In this document: piece by piece, positions 19,501-26,720 of the stretch | Numbering within the stretch: position 1 is the stretch's first letter | Layout: every line of letters starts with the position of its first letter | DNA from: Burkholderiales bacterium | GTDB lineage: Bacteria; Pseudomonadota; Gammaproteobacteria; Burkholderiales; Burkholderiaceae_B | Direction: 5' to 3' | Assembly: GCA_027484315.1 (NCBI GenBank) | Contig: JAIXTE010000017.1 | Span: 1-56,644 of the forward strand | DNA: 56,644 nucleotides | The notes under the pieces: model-generated | Told to the model about the DNA's origin: nothing | The model's input: the letters and a program-made list of their open reading frames with translations, nothing else | The model's database searches: none | Made by a program: the position numbers and the translations under genes

Positions 19501-20224
19501 CATCACCACCCTGACCAGCCGCATGGGCACGGTGGAAGGAAAAATCGATGCCCTTGAAAGCTGGAAAACCCAGGCCGTAGACCGCATGGACAACCTGCAA
19601 ACCGCAATCGACAAAAATATTGCCGACATTGCAAAAAATGCAGTAGCGATTACTGCCAACACCCAGCGCATTGACACGCTTGAAGAAGTCACGGCTTTGC
19701 TGGACGCCCGCACCACCGAACACGGCAGCCTGATCGCCGTGTTGCAGGCGCAGTGGTCTGACACCTTCAGCCGTGCTGACGATGGCCAAACCCTGGTGGT
19801 CAACGCCCCCAACCTGAAGGCCAGCAACTTCAGTGCGCAACAGGCCAGTGTCGGCACGTTGTACAGTGAACGTTTAATGGCTGAAATGGCAAAAATCAAG
19901 GCGCTTGAAGTGGACAGCCTCTTGGTGAATACCGCCCAGGCCCGCACCGTGCGTGCCGAGGAAATGAACACTGGCAGCGCCCAGGTGTATGCAGGGGTTG
20001 GTTTGCCAGCCCTGTTGTTTGCTGCCACTGCAGACGGGCATTACACCGTCAACACCAGTGCGCTCGATGGCAGCTATGCTACAGCCACGGTCATTGTGAA
20101 TGCAGGGCAGGCCAAAATTGTACCGGTGGCCAGTGAGGGCATTGAACTGGTGGCAGAAGGCAACACCGTGAAAGCCATTGCGGCCGGCAAGTCGATCAAG
20201 GCCAGTTGGATCAAGATGGGCTAA
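13586..20224 (+). CDS. Giant repeat adhesin with C-terminal S74 chaperone domain (PilV position)
   Basis: A 2212-residue protein. A hydrophobic signal or anchor helix lies at about 27-45. The N-domain (about 50-200) has two Cys (GYCAWDN, TTCANV). Beta-rich linkers follow, then five blocks of 22-24-residue repeats (about 436-690, 796-1047, 1080-1347, 1381-1604 and 1623-1864) of the form NTAVGxxALxxNTTG, like YadA-type heads. Each block closes with NTIVLGR and VIGATG. Residues 1873-1880 read SSDRRLKN, the Ser-Lys dyad (S1874, K1879) of S74 intramolecular chaperones. A coiled coil at about 1950-2060 and an extra domain of about 130 residues follow. By position it corresponds to the PilV tip adhesin, but no prepilin cleavage site is obvious. 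Confidence 0.85.
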   Translation: MTKNHTQLKPVYFKHRALVLAVRRALPFLVAFSLGAALVGPAAGRSGENAAAFTATQLIRQFTLKNTVAQVSQGMQGHVQEVNGFLRAPAMGVRPSGFPVDMGSVPGTVNLPRRDGAGRPLGYCAWDNASSSSDANHLAGSGVPNPLAYAVISPGLNGTMETTCANVLATGAGQGDDFVQVTAPAQASSKQFKSAVGTIVELQATPAEEGDVRLVAENNKLYSYLGGLWVPVDGSKFADDSVANGAGALAYIAGKVTVADFQAASATITGALAADSAIFTNGVTAATFTGSGSGLTDLNAGNISSGVVGTAFGGTGVDGSAAAQGSLLIGTGAGFALGAITAGDGIGVLNGAGSITISNTGVLSITGTADQIIANASNGDVVLSLPQSIATTSTPTFAGMMLNGALVAPSATFSGDISARRLYLSDSTGGVTTPNLVIGLGAMAAATSGNGANTAVGIGALAANTTGDKNTAIGEGALSANLTGHLNVAVGHSALRANTTGGLNTALGTSALRFNISGGNNTAVGDGSLYNNLTGNLNTAVGRASMISNLDGYNNTALGEAALYYNTSGYENVAVGKHTLFGNTTGYENTALGVEALWHNTTGIGNVALGRHAGFYSETGSNNTFLGTSAIPLAANLNYATAIGAQAEVSTSNTIVLGRVTDKTVIGATGDDGSGNLLQVTGNAGVSGDLVLTQSGAGSTLGSKIRFGGANEETDPISLGRINASSDNSILQLTLGDNEVDSFGGNGDRFQIALTNGFVGHYFDSNGNAYHAGNLSVGSLSTGRLDIANYTGVAEPNIIIGPGAMLSAQSGSGGNVALGIHVMESNSSGARNTALGSYAMHYNTTGIENTAVGFSALATNSSGYYNTAVGESALLFNTTGFSNVAMGNSALRNNITGWENIAIGQDALFTNTAGAGNLAFGYESLKFLNSGSSNIGIGYDALENLQSGSRNVAIGNEAGERDGTRTLSFGSDNTFLGAYTGPAAGVNTLNFGTAIGAYAEVSTDNTIVLGRTTDTTVIGATGVASSGMLLGKKLQVTGDVGITGNLEIGGTFTAASATFTGALGAARLDVGTSAGVLYPNTIVGLSAMTGAQSGDGANTAIGVSALQNNTTGAYNTGLGSNALETNSTGSYNLALGLQALRYNTTGSENTAVGAQALNHNTSGGSNVALGAYSLYENTTGFSNLALGKSAMHYNTTGWENIAIGQDALYTNTAGAGNLAIGYESLKFLNSGSSNIGIGYDALENLQSGSRNVAIGNEAGERDGTRTLSFGSDNTFLGAYTGPAAGVNTLNFGTAIGAYAEVSTNNTIVLGRTTDTTVIGATGVASSGLLLGKKLQVTGDVGITGNLEIGGTFTAASATFTGALGAARLDVGTSVGVTFRNTIVGIGALDEVQTGAGGNVAMGSLTMTNNTTGWDNVAVGDQTLWVNTTGYSNTAVGDRVLMANTTGYDNVGVGKFAMSDNTTGFYNVAVGNEALYSNITGSGNSAVGKSALWDLDSGSENTALGQFALDLLVTGSRNVAIGSEAGSHFVLTSGSDNTFLGAYSGPASGYTTLNFATSIGAYAEVATDNTIVLGRTIDNTVIGNIGDDGSGNKLQVSGSVGVSGTLSASRLNVGNYDGGVADINFAIGYEALAAAQSGDGGNMAIGEHTLEYNTTGAFNTAIGNYAMHWNETGAQNTAVGYNALQDNVSGSNNTALGWHSMYFNTTGNSNTAIGDDAMALNTAGNLNVAVGRYALYSNGTTGIGFENTAVGYDAMERLTDGAENTSLGSFALNFLTTGSRNTVIGSEAASRDVAYYLTSGSDNSFLGAYSGPASGFNTLNFATAIGAYAQVSTNNTVVLGRTSDTVVIGATGNDASGNKLQVTGSIKATAFNTSSDRRLKNSITQLDSSNLLAQLQQLNAYHYRFNSDPTGQIRYGVIAQEVATLFPHAVSYDGQGLMAVDYGALGAIAATAVGQLSTQVTALDKQVKANTENITTLTSRMGTVEGKIDALESWKTQAVDRMDNLQTAIDKNIADIAKNAVAITANTQRIDTLEEVTALLDARTTEHGSLIAVLQAQWSDTFSRADDGQTLVVNAPNLKASNFSAQQASVGTLYSERLMAEMAKIKALEVDSLLVNTAQARTVRAEEMNTGSAQVYAGVGLPALLFAATADGHYTVNTSALDGSYATATVIVNAGQAKIVPVASEGIELVAEGNTVKAIAAGKSIKASWIKMG
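14891..19180 (+). repeat. Five tandem blocks of short head-type repeats inside the adhesin gene
   Basis: Blocks begin near 14891, 15975, 16825, 17725 and 18450, each 670-810 bp. Inside each, a unit of about 66-72 bp encodes N(T/V)A(L/V)Gxx(A/S)LxxNTTG. Each block is introduced by a linker with RLDVG or a close variant and closed by the IVLGR and VIGATG pair. The arrangement suggests growth by duplication of whole blocks as well as of single units. Confidence 0.85.
16272..17702 (+). repeat. Nearly identical 530-bp direct repeat, offset exactly 900 bp
   Basis: Bases 16272-16802 and 17172-17702 match with only scattered, mostly silent differences; the two copies encode almost the same residues from GWENIAIGQDAL to ARLDVGTS. 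The offset of 900 bp is 300 codons, so the frame is kept. This points to recent duplication or ongoing gene conversion between blocks 2 and 3. Confidence 0.85.
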
Positions 20225-20315
20225 GGAATCGTGTTTGACGGATTGGGCCGGATGGATTGACAAGTTTTAAGATTCCAGACACGCTAGCTTCGCGCCAACA
20301 ATTGCCGGAGTCTTG

Positions 20316-21473
20316 ATGGGAATTAAAATGGAGGCTCTCCCGGGCCCTGACCAACTTAAAGAAGCAGCACCGAATACCGAAGAGTTGCAAACTGAGTTGG
20401 CTGAATTGGCCACAGTTGTTCCCAGCCTGGTCAAACAGGCCCGCCAGAAGCAAACCGTACTGGTTACCGGGCATGCGGGTTTCATCGGGTTTCACACCGC
20501 CAAAGCCCTGCTTGAGCGGGGTGACAAGGTCATTGGTTTTGATTCGCTCAACAGCCATTACGACACACGCCTGAAACGTGAACGGCTGGTCATGCTGGAT
20601 GAAATCGCCAAGGCGACCGGTTCGAAATACCACACGGTGCGCGCCGACCTCAGCGACAGCAAAGAACTGCATGAATGCCTTGAAACCTACAAAGTGCAGC
20701 GGGTCATTCACCTGGCGGGCCAAACCGACAAGTTTTTGTCGCACGACAAACCTGCCGAATGTGTACAAAACAACATCAACAGTTTTGTGTCTTTGCTGGA
20801 AGCTTGCCGCCATTTCAAGATTCACCACCTGACCTACGCCAGCAGCCACGCCGTCTATGGTGCCGGCTTTCAAAAGCCGATGAGCGAACGCGACAGCGCC
20901 AACCACCCGCAGCGGCTGGACGCTGCCACTCAGCGCGCCTGTGAGCTGATGGCGCATTCCTACAGCCACCTGTTCAAGCTGCCCACCACGGGGCTGCGTT
21001 TCTTCTCGGCTTATGGCCCCTGGGGGCGACCCGATTCGGTGCTGTTTGCCTTCACCAAGCGAATACTGGAAGGCAAACCCATCCAGATTTACAACGATGG
21101 CAGCAACACCCGCGACTACACCTACATCACCGACCTGGTTGAAGCCATATTGCGTGCCAGCGACACCCCGGCCGAGCCCAACCCGGTGTGGCTGGTGGAA
21201 GCCCCAGACCAAGCCACGAGCGACGCACCCTGGCGCATTTTGAACATTGGCAACAGCTTGCCGGTGTCCATTGAAGAACTGATTGCCGCACTGGAGCACG
21301 CGCTGGAAAAAACCGCAGTGAAGGAATACATTACAGGCCCCATTCTGGAAAAAAGTCAAAGTTGTGCCGATGTGTCCGCCTTGGTTCAGGCCACCCAGTT
21401 CCGGCCCAACACCAGCATTGCACACGGTATCGGCGAATTCGTAGCCTGGTACAGAACCTACCACCAACTGTAA
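20316..21473 (+). CDS. UDP-sugar epimerase-like protein lacking the catalytic Tyr and Lys
   Basis: A 385-residue protein. A helical extension of about 45 residues precedes a Rossmann domain with TGHAGFIGFH and HYDTRLKRERL, close to UDP-glucuronate 4-epimerases. YGPWGRPDSVLFAFTKRIL and NIGNSLPVSIEELI support the same subfamily. The usual YxxxK pair reads D202-AAT-Q206 (RLDAATQRACELMAH), so both catalytic residues are replaced, and the SSSSVYG motif reads SSHAVYG. It probably binds a nucleotide sugar or NAD without the normal reaction. ATG 20316 has GGAG five bases upstream. It follows the adhesin gene by 91 bases. Confidence 0.8.
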   Translation: MGIKMEALPGPDQLKEAAPNTEELQTELAELATVVPSLVKQARQKQTVLVTGHAGFIGFHTAKALLERGDKVIGFDSLNSHYDTRLKRERLVMLDEIAKATGSKYHTVRADLSDSKELHECLETYKVQRVIHLAGQTDKFLSHDKPAECVQNNINSFVSLLEACRHFKIHHLTYASSHAVYGAGFQKPMSERDSANHPQRLDAATQRACELMAHSYSHLFKLPTTGLRFFSAYGPWGRPDSVLFAFTKRILEGKPIQIYNDGSNTRDYTYITDLVEAILRASDTPAEPNPVWLVEAPDQATSDAPWRILNIGNSLPVSIEELIAALEHALEKTAVKEYITGPILEKSQSCADVSALVQATQFRPNTSIAHGIGEFVAWYRTYHQL

Positions 21474-21612
21474 AACCCGCCGTACATGGTGGCTTTGTCG
21501 GCAAGCCGACACTTCGCATCATCCAAGTCCTGTCATCTGCCGGTAACACAGGTAGATATCAAAAAAACCACCTGACCCGTGTCAACGGGCGGAGATGGCA
21601 GGAGACATATTC

Positions 21613-23781
21613 ATGAATGCATTGCCCGCAAGTTCGCTCACGAAAAGGTTGCTTCGCGCAGCCTTTTTTTCCTCAGCCGTTTTTGCTGCTTTGGGCCTTT
21701 CTGCCTGCAACAGCAGCGATGACCCTCCCAACACGGCAGGTTCCGGCAACCCGACCAATCCCAACGAGGTTGTGGACCCACCACCTCTGACTTTACTGGC
21801 CAATGCCGCCAATCCCGATTACGCCACAACCCCACGCGAATTCAATGCCCCGGCATGTAGCGCGAATGCGCAGCAACCGCGCGCAGGTGGCGGTGTTTAC
21901 AGTGTCAATCTGCAATCGGCCAGCGGGCATACCATCGCATTCTCCGTGTTCGAGCCTGCCACGTTCAACTGTGAAAAAGGCAACCCGATTGTGCTGCATG
22001 GTCATGGTTATGGCGGTGCGCGTGAACAGGCCCCCGGCGGTTTGCTCAAGCGGCTTGTCGACAGTGGTGCTGGTGTAATCAGCATCGATCAGCGCGGCTT
22101 TGGCGAAAGCGGCGGTACCGTACGGGTGTTGGATCCTGACTTCGAAGGGCAAGATCTTCTGCAAATTCTGGACTGGGCCGAGGCCAAGCTCGACTGGCTG
22201 CGCTACAGCAGCAACAAGCCCGTGGGGCAACGTCAATTCAATATGGTCGCGGGCGCCACAGGCGGCAGCTATGGCGGTGGTTACCAAATGTTGATTCACA
22301 ACATCGACCCCTTGAAGCGGCTGGACGCGCTAACGCCCGACATTGCCTGGAACGACTTGCGTTACAGCTTGAACCCTGGCGCACCCTATGGAATCAAGGA
22401 TTTCCAACCCGCCGAAGGTCAGATCAAACCTGTCGGCACTGTCAAGTCTGGCTGGGCGTTGTTGCTGGTGGCGGGTGGTGAAGCGGGTTCCCTGGGTCCC
22501 AAGTTACAGGCGGGTGACCCCACGGCACTGCAAAGCAGCGGGCAAGACCTGTTGATTCGTGAAACCTTGCTGCGGGGTGCCACGGCCAATCGCTTTCCAG
22601 ACGGTGCGCTGGAGTTTTTCCGATATCACAGCCCCAGCTATTGGTGCGACGCTGAAACACCCGGTGCGCAAACCTTCCTGCAGAGCGAAGTCATGCCCGG
22701 TTTGGCTCCCAAGAAGCCCGAGCCTGTGGATATTCTGTTCACCCAGGGCTTTCGCGACACCTTGTTCAACTTCAACAACGCCTGGCACAACTTCACCTGT
22801 TACCGTGGGCTTGAAAAAGCCAATGGCGAGAAAGCGGATGTGCGTTTGCTGACCCACCAAAGCGGACACATCGTGCCCCTCTCTCCCACTGCAGTGCCGG
22901 GGCTTGGGGATGTTTTAGGGCAGGGCGCGCAACTCGGTTTGAACGAAATCGAGTTTCAGAAGCCTGCCGGCCCTTTTGCCTGCGGCGAACTGGACATTCA
23001 GGATGCGCAATTTGCATTCCTGACCCAAAAACTGTTCACTACTGCGGAAGTGGTAACTATAAAGGTCGCCGATGCATCCAACGCATTTGATCTGTTGGCT
23101 GCAAACAAAGGCAAAGTGTGTCTCAGCCTGAGCGATGACGTAGGGCTGGGCGCAGCCTCTGCCAATTCGGCCATTTGGGTGGATGAAAGCCTCATGATTG
23201 GCAAACTGGCACCTGCTGCGAAGGGAGCGGCCATTCAATCGAAGGTCCAAACAGTTCAAGTGGCTTTCACGCCAGGTGCCGATCCGTTGAGTTTGCTCAC
23301 CAGTGCAGCCACTGGCATTTTGCGCTACCCCTTTGCACCAGCGGTGTTGCCCATCGAGTTGCCTGCTGGGTTTGATACGGTGGCCGGCATTCCCACAGCG
23401 ATACTCGACATTGCGCCGCCTGTAGACATGGTCATGAACCCATGGTGTAACCAGATTTATTCGGCCACCGCCATGTCACCCATTGGCCTGGCGGGACTTG
23501 AGCCCGGCTGTGACCCCATGCTGTTTCTCGGGCTGGGCGTGAACCGAAATGGTGCTTGGCGCTTGATCGATGACCAAGTCACCGCCATCCGTGGTTTCGG
23601 CAAGCGCCATGTTGAACTGACCGGCGTGGCCGAAAGGTTGGGGCAGGGTGAGCGCCTGGGGTTGCTGGTGTATGGCTATCATCCCCAATATCTGGGCACA
23701 GGCTCGCGTGATGTGCTGACGCCACTTGTCGCATTGCGAGGAAATGTGAATTTACCCATGGTTCAAAATTTAATGCCATAA
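21613..23781 (+). CDS. Lipoprotein alpha/beta hydrolase, peptidase S15/CocE-like
   Basis: A 722-residue lipoprotein: the signal ends with a textbook lipobox LSAC, then a Ser/Asp/Pro-rich linker. The alpha/beta-hydrolase core shows VLHGHGYGG (oxyanion strand), ISIDQRGFGESGG, the nucleophile elbow GGSYGGG (Ser219), DILFTQGFRDTLFN around the acid strand and THQSGHIVP with the likely catalytic His. A C-terminal beta-rich domain follows, as in S15-family proteins. The start at 21613 has AGGAGA seven bases upstream. Together with the downstream genes it suggests an envelope enzyme acting on an ester or amide substrate; the substrate is unknown. Confidence 0.82.
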   Translation: MNALPASSLTKRLLRAAFFSSAVFAALGLSACNSSDDPPNTAGSGNPTNPNEVVDPPPLTLLANAANPDYATTPREFNAPACSANAQQPRAGGGVYSVNLQSASGHTIAFSVFEPATFNCEKGNPIVLHGHGYGGAREQAPGGLLKRLVDSGAGVISIDQRGFGESGGTVRVLDPDFEGQDLLQILDWAEAKLDWLRYSSNKPVGQRQFNMVAGATGGSYGGGYQMLIHNIDPLKRLDALTPDIAWNDLRYSLNPGAPYGIKDFQPAEGQIKPVGTVKSGWALLLVAGGEAGSLGPKLQAGDPTALQSSGQDLLIRETLLRGATANRFPDGALEFFRYHSPSYWCDAETPGAQTFLQSEVMPGLAPKKPEPVDILFTQGFRDTLFNFNNAWHNFTCYRGLEKANGEKADVRLLTHQSGHIVPLSPTAVPGLGDVLGQGAQLGLNEIEFQKPAGPFACGELDIQDAQFAFLTQKLFTTAEVVTIKVADASNAFDLLAANKGKVCLSLSDDVGLGAASANSAIWVDESLMIGKLAPAAKGAAIQSKVQTVQVAFTPGADPLSLLTSAATGILRYPFAPAVLPIELPAGFDTVAGIPTAILDIAPPVDMVMNPWCNQIYSATAMSPIGLAGLEPGCDPMLFLGLGVNRNGAWRLIDDQVTAIRGFGKRHVELTGVAERLGQGERLGLLVYGYHPQYLGTGSRDVLTPLVALRGNVNLPMVQNLMP

Positions 23782-23807
23782 TCGGAAGATCGATCGAACA
23801 CTAGCAG

Positions 23808-23826
23808 CGCCCACTCCACGTGGGCG
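23808..23826 (+). terminator. Hairpin between hydrolase and TetR genes
   Basis: A perfect 7-bp stem CGCCCAC/GTGGGCG with a 5-base loop, followed by the A/T-rich TAATTATTT. It could terminate the hydrolase transcript. The T run is broken, so strength is uncertain. Confidence 0.45.
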
Positions 23827-23838
23827 TAATTATTTCCC

Positions 23839-24498
23839 GTGAAAAATCAGGCTAAAGCAGAAGCGGTAGAAAACACCCAAGGCGTTCGTCCAGCCATGCA
23901 GGCGCGCAGCTTGAAAAAGCGGCATGACCTGCTCAAAGCTGGCCGAAAACTGCTGCATACCCGTGTCCTCGAAGAAATTTCAATCAAGGACATTTGCACG
24001 GAAGCCAGTTGCACCGTAGGTTCGTTCTACAGCCGTTTTGAAGACAAGGAGAGTTTTTTCGACGCGCTCATTGCTGAAAGCTGTCAGGAATTGTTGATGA
24101 GCGCTGCCAGCCAGTTTGATGATCGCAATTGGGTTGGGGTTAAAGGCAAGCTGATTTGCGATGAAGTGGTCAGTTTTCTTGTCGGTATTTTTCAGGGTGA
24201 GTACAGCTCCATCTTGACCGAGGCTTTTATTCGCGAATCCAAGGGATTTATCGATTCGACGCCCTTGCGCGATGTGGGTTTTGGGTTCATCACCACTGTT
24301 TCCAAACCTCTTTTGCCCCACATCGACCATGCTGTGCACTCTGATCCCATGCGTGCTTTGGCTTTTGCCATCCAGATGGTGTACGGTGCGCTTCACAATG
24401 CCCGCCTGCGCGACGCGGGTCCTGTCAAATTCAGAACCCCCGAATTTGAAAATCGCATGCAAAATATGGTGAGCAGCTACCTCGGCATTCAGTCTTGA
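23839..24498 (+). CDS. TetR/AcrR-family regulator
   Basis: A 219-residue DNA-binding protein. The N-terminal helix-turn-helix (about residues 45-75) reads ISIKDICTEASCTVGSFYSRF, with the FxDKESFFDAL continuation typical of TetR proteins. The rest is a helical ligand and dimer domain. The start used is GTG 23839; ATG 23896 is an alternative that keeps the whole HTH, and neither has a strong ribosome-binding site. It sits between the hydrolase and the DUF1302 operon, so it probably represses one or both in response to a hydrophobic compound. Confidence 0.85.
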   Translation: MKNQAKAEAVENTQGVRPAMQARSLKKRHDLLKAGRKLLHTRVLEEISIKDICTEASCTVGSFYSRFEDKESFFDALIAESCQELLMSAASQFDDRNWVGVKGKLICDEVVSFLVGIFQGEYSSILTEAFIRESKGFIDSTPLRDVGFGFITTVSKPLLPHIDHAVHSDPMRALAFAIQMVYGALHNARLRDAGPVKFRTPEFENRMQNMVSSYLGIQS

Positions 24499-24605
24499 TC
24501 TGCCTTGTAGTGAAATTACTACTAAATCGCGTTGATTAACAAATCACGCAACATTTCATGTTACTCAAGTGGTACATTTTTAGATGAGGCGCTCTAAATA
24601 ACTAA

Positions 24606-24621
24606 AACTGTAATTACGGTT
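24606..24621. promoter_or_regulatory. Palindrome, candidate operator
   Basis: AACTGTAATTACGGTT is a 16-bp inverted repeat with one mismatched pair, in the gap between the TetR gene and the DUF1302 gene. A second, shorter inverted repeat (GTAGT, six bases, ACTAC) lies near 24508-24523, just after the TetR stop. Either could bind the adjacent regulator; this is inferred from position only. Confidence 0.35.
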
Positions 24622-24700
24622 TTATTTTTTGGAAAGCTGCTTTACACTATTAAAAAAATGAATACAAAGCATCAATCAAGGTGCAATCACTGGAGGCGAC

Positions 24701-24739
24701 ATGTCGTATTTTTCTCAAGGTTCCCGAAGTTCCCCATGA
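24701..24739 (+). other. Possible 12-codon leader ORF upstream of DUF1302 gene
   Basis: A GGAGG sequence four bases before an ATG heads a 12-codon frame (MSYFSQGSRSSP) that ends well before the DUF1302 start at 24876. A small GCCTG/CAGGC hairpin follows at 24752-24764. The rest of the 377-bp gap 24499-24875 shows nothing recognisable beyond the palindromes listed. It may be a leader peptide, or a coincidence. Confidence 0.25.
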
Positions 24740-24875
24740 TGGCTGGGCCGTGCCTGTTGCAGGCCGGAACATCTATTCGATTTTTCAGTTGATTTTCCGA
24801 CATTCTCTCCACGGGGACGAAGTCGGTGATTGCAGGCGGTCGCGCCTGACTACTCGATAAATATTTGGGGGCTAC

Positions 24876-26693
24876 ATGAACAAACATTCTTTTTCTAAAA
24901 CAAGAACAAACGTTGCGGTTCGCAACATGTTTGCAGCAGGCCTTTTGGCCGCCGCATTTATGCCTGTACAGGCCAAAGACTTTCAGGTTGGTGACTTTGA
25001 CCTGAGTGTGAACTCTACGGTCAGTGTAGGTACAAGCTTCCGAATTCAGGGGGCAGATCGTTCACTGTATTCCACCGGCAACGTGAACGGTGAAGGTCTT
25101 CGCGGTACTGGTGCATCAAACACCGGTGACGACGGCAATCTGAACTTTGAGAAAGGTGATCCGTTCTCCACCATTATCAAAGGCGTGCATGACTTCGAGT
25201 TGAAGAAGGACAACTACGGATTCTTCAGCCGTGTCAAGTGGTTCTACGACTATACCTTGAACAATGATCCGGTATTTCACGGTCACGAGCCCACAAGTAA
25301 CGCCCGAAACCAAAAGTTGAATGACAGTGGTTTTCATCCCTATGCACGTTTTGATGGCATTGATTTGCTGGATGCTTTTGGTTATGTCAATACAACCATC
25401 GGCGGAAAACCCCTCGACTTGCGCTTGGGCAAACAAGTAATTAGTTGGGGTGAGAGTACGTTTATTCTGAGCCCGATCGCAGGTTTGAATACCGTGGATG
25501 TATCCGCATTCCGTCGACCAGGTGCGGAGCTCAAAGAGGGCTTTACGCCGGCTGAAATGTTGTACGCCAATTTGGGTGTAACAGACACCACCAGTCTGGA
25601 AGGTTTTGTGCAACTCAAATGGCGCAAGACTGTGCCTGAAGGATGTGGAACATACTTCTCAGGTGCTGACTTTGCCGCAGATGGCTGTGGTCGTTTGGCT
25701 TTCCAGCCCGCATTGACTGATTCAGCAAACTTTCCTCCAGGCAACTTCTTTATTAACCGCACAATTGACAGGCAGCCTGAGGACAGTGGTCAGTTCGGCT
25801 TGGCATTGCGCAGTTACTTTGAGTCGTTGGACGCTGAATTGGGCGTTTACGCCATGCAGTATCACACCCGTCTTCCACTCGCCAGCTTGAGCAAGGGCAG
25901 CAATCCAAACGTGACTTTTGGCGCGGCTTCCGATTCGGCGTACGTAATTGACTATCCGGAAGATCAGAAGGTATTTGGTGTCAGTTTTGCAACCAACGTA
26001 GGTGGTTGGGCCTGGTCTGGCGAGGCCTCGATGGTGCAAGACTTGCCGATCCAGATCAACGCCACTGATTTGTTGCGCGCAGGCTTGACCAACGGTAATA
26101 CCAATGCCTTGGCTGGTGCTTTGGGCGGGGCCACAGTGCCATTGGCTTTGCAGCAGCGTGTAGCCAATGCCCCCAACAATTCAATTGTGAATGGCTTTGA
26201 CCGCTTTGACGTAACCCAGATTCAGAACACTTTCATCAAGACTTTTGATCGTGCCTTGGGCTCAAGCCAAGTGGTTTTCGTGGGTGAAGTCGCAGCAGTG
26301 TTCGTGGATGGCTTGCCAGACATTCGCAATGGTGGCATTCGTTATGGTCGTCAGCCTGTGTTTGGCTCTGCTGCTCAGACAGGAGACTTCAACGGATTCG
26401 TCACTGACTTTTCCTGGGGCTACCGCATGCGCACCCAAGCCACTTATCGCGACGCATTCATGGGTATCGACCTGATCCCGTCTATCGCGTGGTCACATGA
26501 TGTGGATGGTTATTCGCCAGAGCCAGGTCAAGCCTTCAACGAAGGCCGTCAGTCCGTTGGTCTTGGTCTGGGGTTTGAGTTCGACGCCAACACCAAGGCG
26601 GCGATCAACTACACCACCTTCACCAATGCTGCTGACTATGACGTGCTTCGCGACCGCGACTTCATCTCATTGAGCGCATCCTACTCATTCTAA
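24876..26693 (+). CDS. DUF1302 family outer-membrane protein
   Basis: A 605-residue protein with a signal peptide ending near VQAKD and a long beta-rich body. The N-terminus (DLSVNSTVSVGTSFRIQ), the RLGKQVISWGEST motif and the closing SLSASYSF with terminal Phe are typical of DUF1302 proteins, which are predicted outer-membrane beta-barrels. DUF1302 genes are regularly found beside DUF1329, YCF48-like and RND genes, as here. The family is linked in various bacteria to hydrophobic-compound metabolism, but no biochemical role can be read from the sequence. Confidence 0.9.
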   Translation: MNKHSFSKTRTNVAVRNMFAAGLLAAAFMPVQAKDFQVGDFDLSVNSTVSVGTSFRIQGADRSLYSTGNVNGEGLRGTGASNTGDDGNLNFEKGDPFSTIIKGVHDFELKKDNYGFFSRVKWFYDYTLNNDPVFHGHEPTSNARNQKLNDSGFHPYARFDGIDLLDAFGYVNTTIGGKPLDLRLGKQVISWGESTFILSPIAGLNTVDVSAFRRPGAELKEGFTPAEMLYANLGVTDTTSLEGFVQLKWRKTVPEGCGTYFSGADFAADGCGRLAFQPALTDSANFPPGNFFINRTIDRQPEDSGQFGLALRSYFESLDAELGVYAMQYHTRLPLASLSKGSNPNVTFGAASDSAYVIDYPEDQKVFGVSFATNVGGWAWSGEASMVQDLPIQINATDLLRAGLTNGNTNALAGALGGATVPLALQQRVANAPNNSIVNGFDRFDVTQIQNTFIKTFDRALGSSQVVFVGEVAAVFVDGLPDIRNGGIRYGRQPVFGSAAQTGDFNGFVTDFSWGYRMRTQATYRDAFMGIDLIPSIAWSHDVDGYSPEPGQAFNEGRQSVGLGLGFEFDANTKAAINYTTFTNAADYDVLRDRDFISLSASYSF

Positions 26694-26720
26694 GAACAGA
26701 GACACACCGGAGGAATTTTT

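Noticed and set aside
13586..20224. Shufflon-type invertible segments at the adhesin C-terminus
   Set aside because: No inverted short recombination sites, no alternative C-terminal segments and no Rci-like recombinase gene were seen.
13586..20224. Prophage, suggested by the tail-fibre-like S74 domain
   Set aside because: No capsid, terminase, portal, tail or integrase genes surround it; neighbours are pilus assembly genes.
20211..21512. 433-codon minus-strand frame over the epimerase-like gene
   Set aside because: The plus strand encodes a clear Rossmann protein with a good ribosome-binding site; the antisense product has shadow-like composition.
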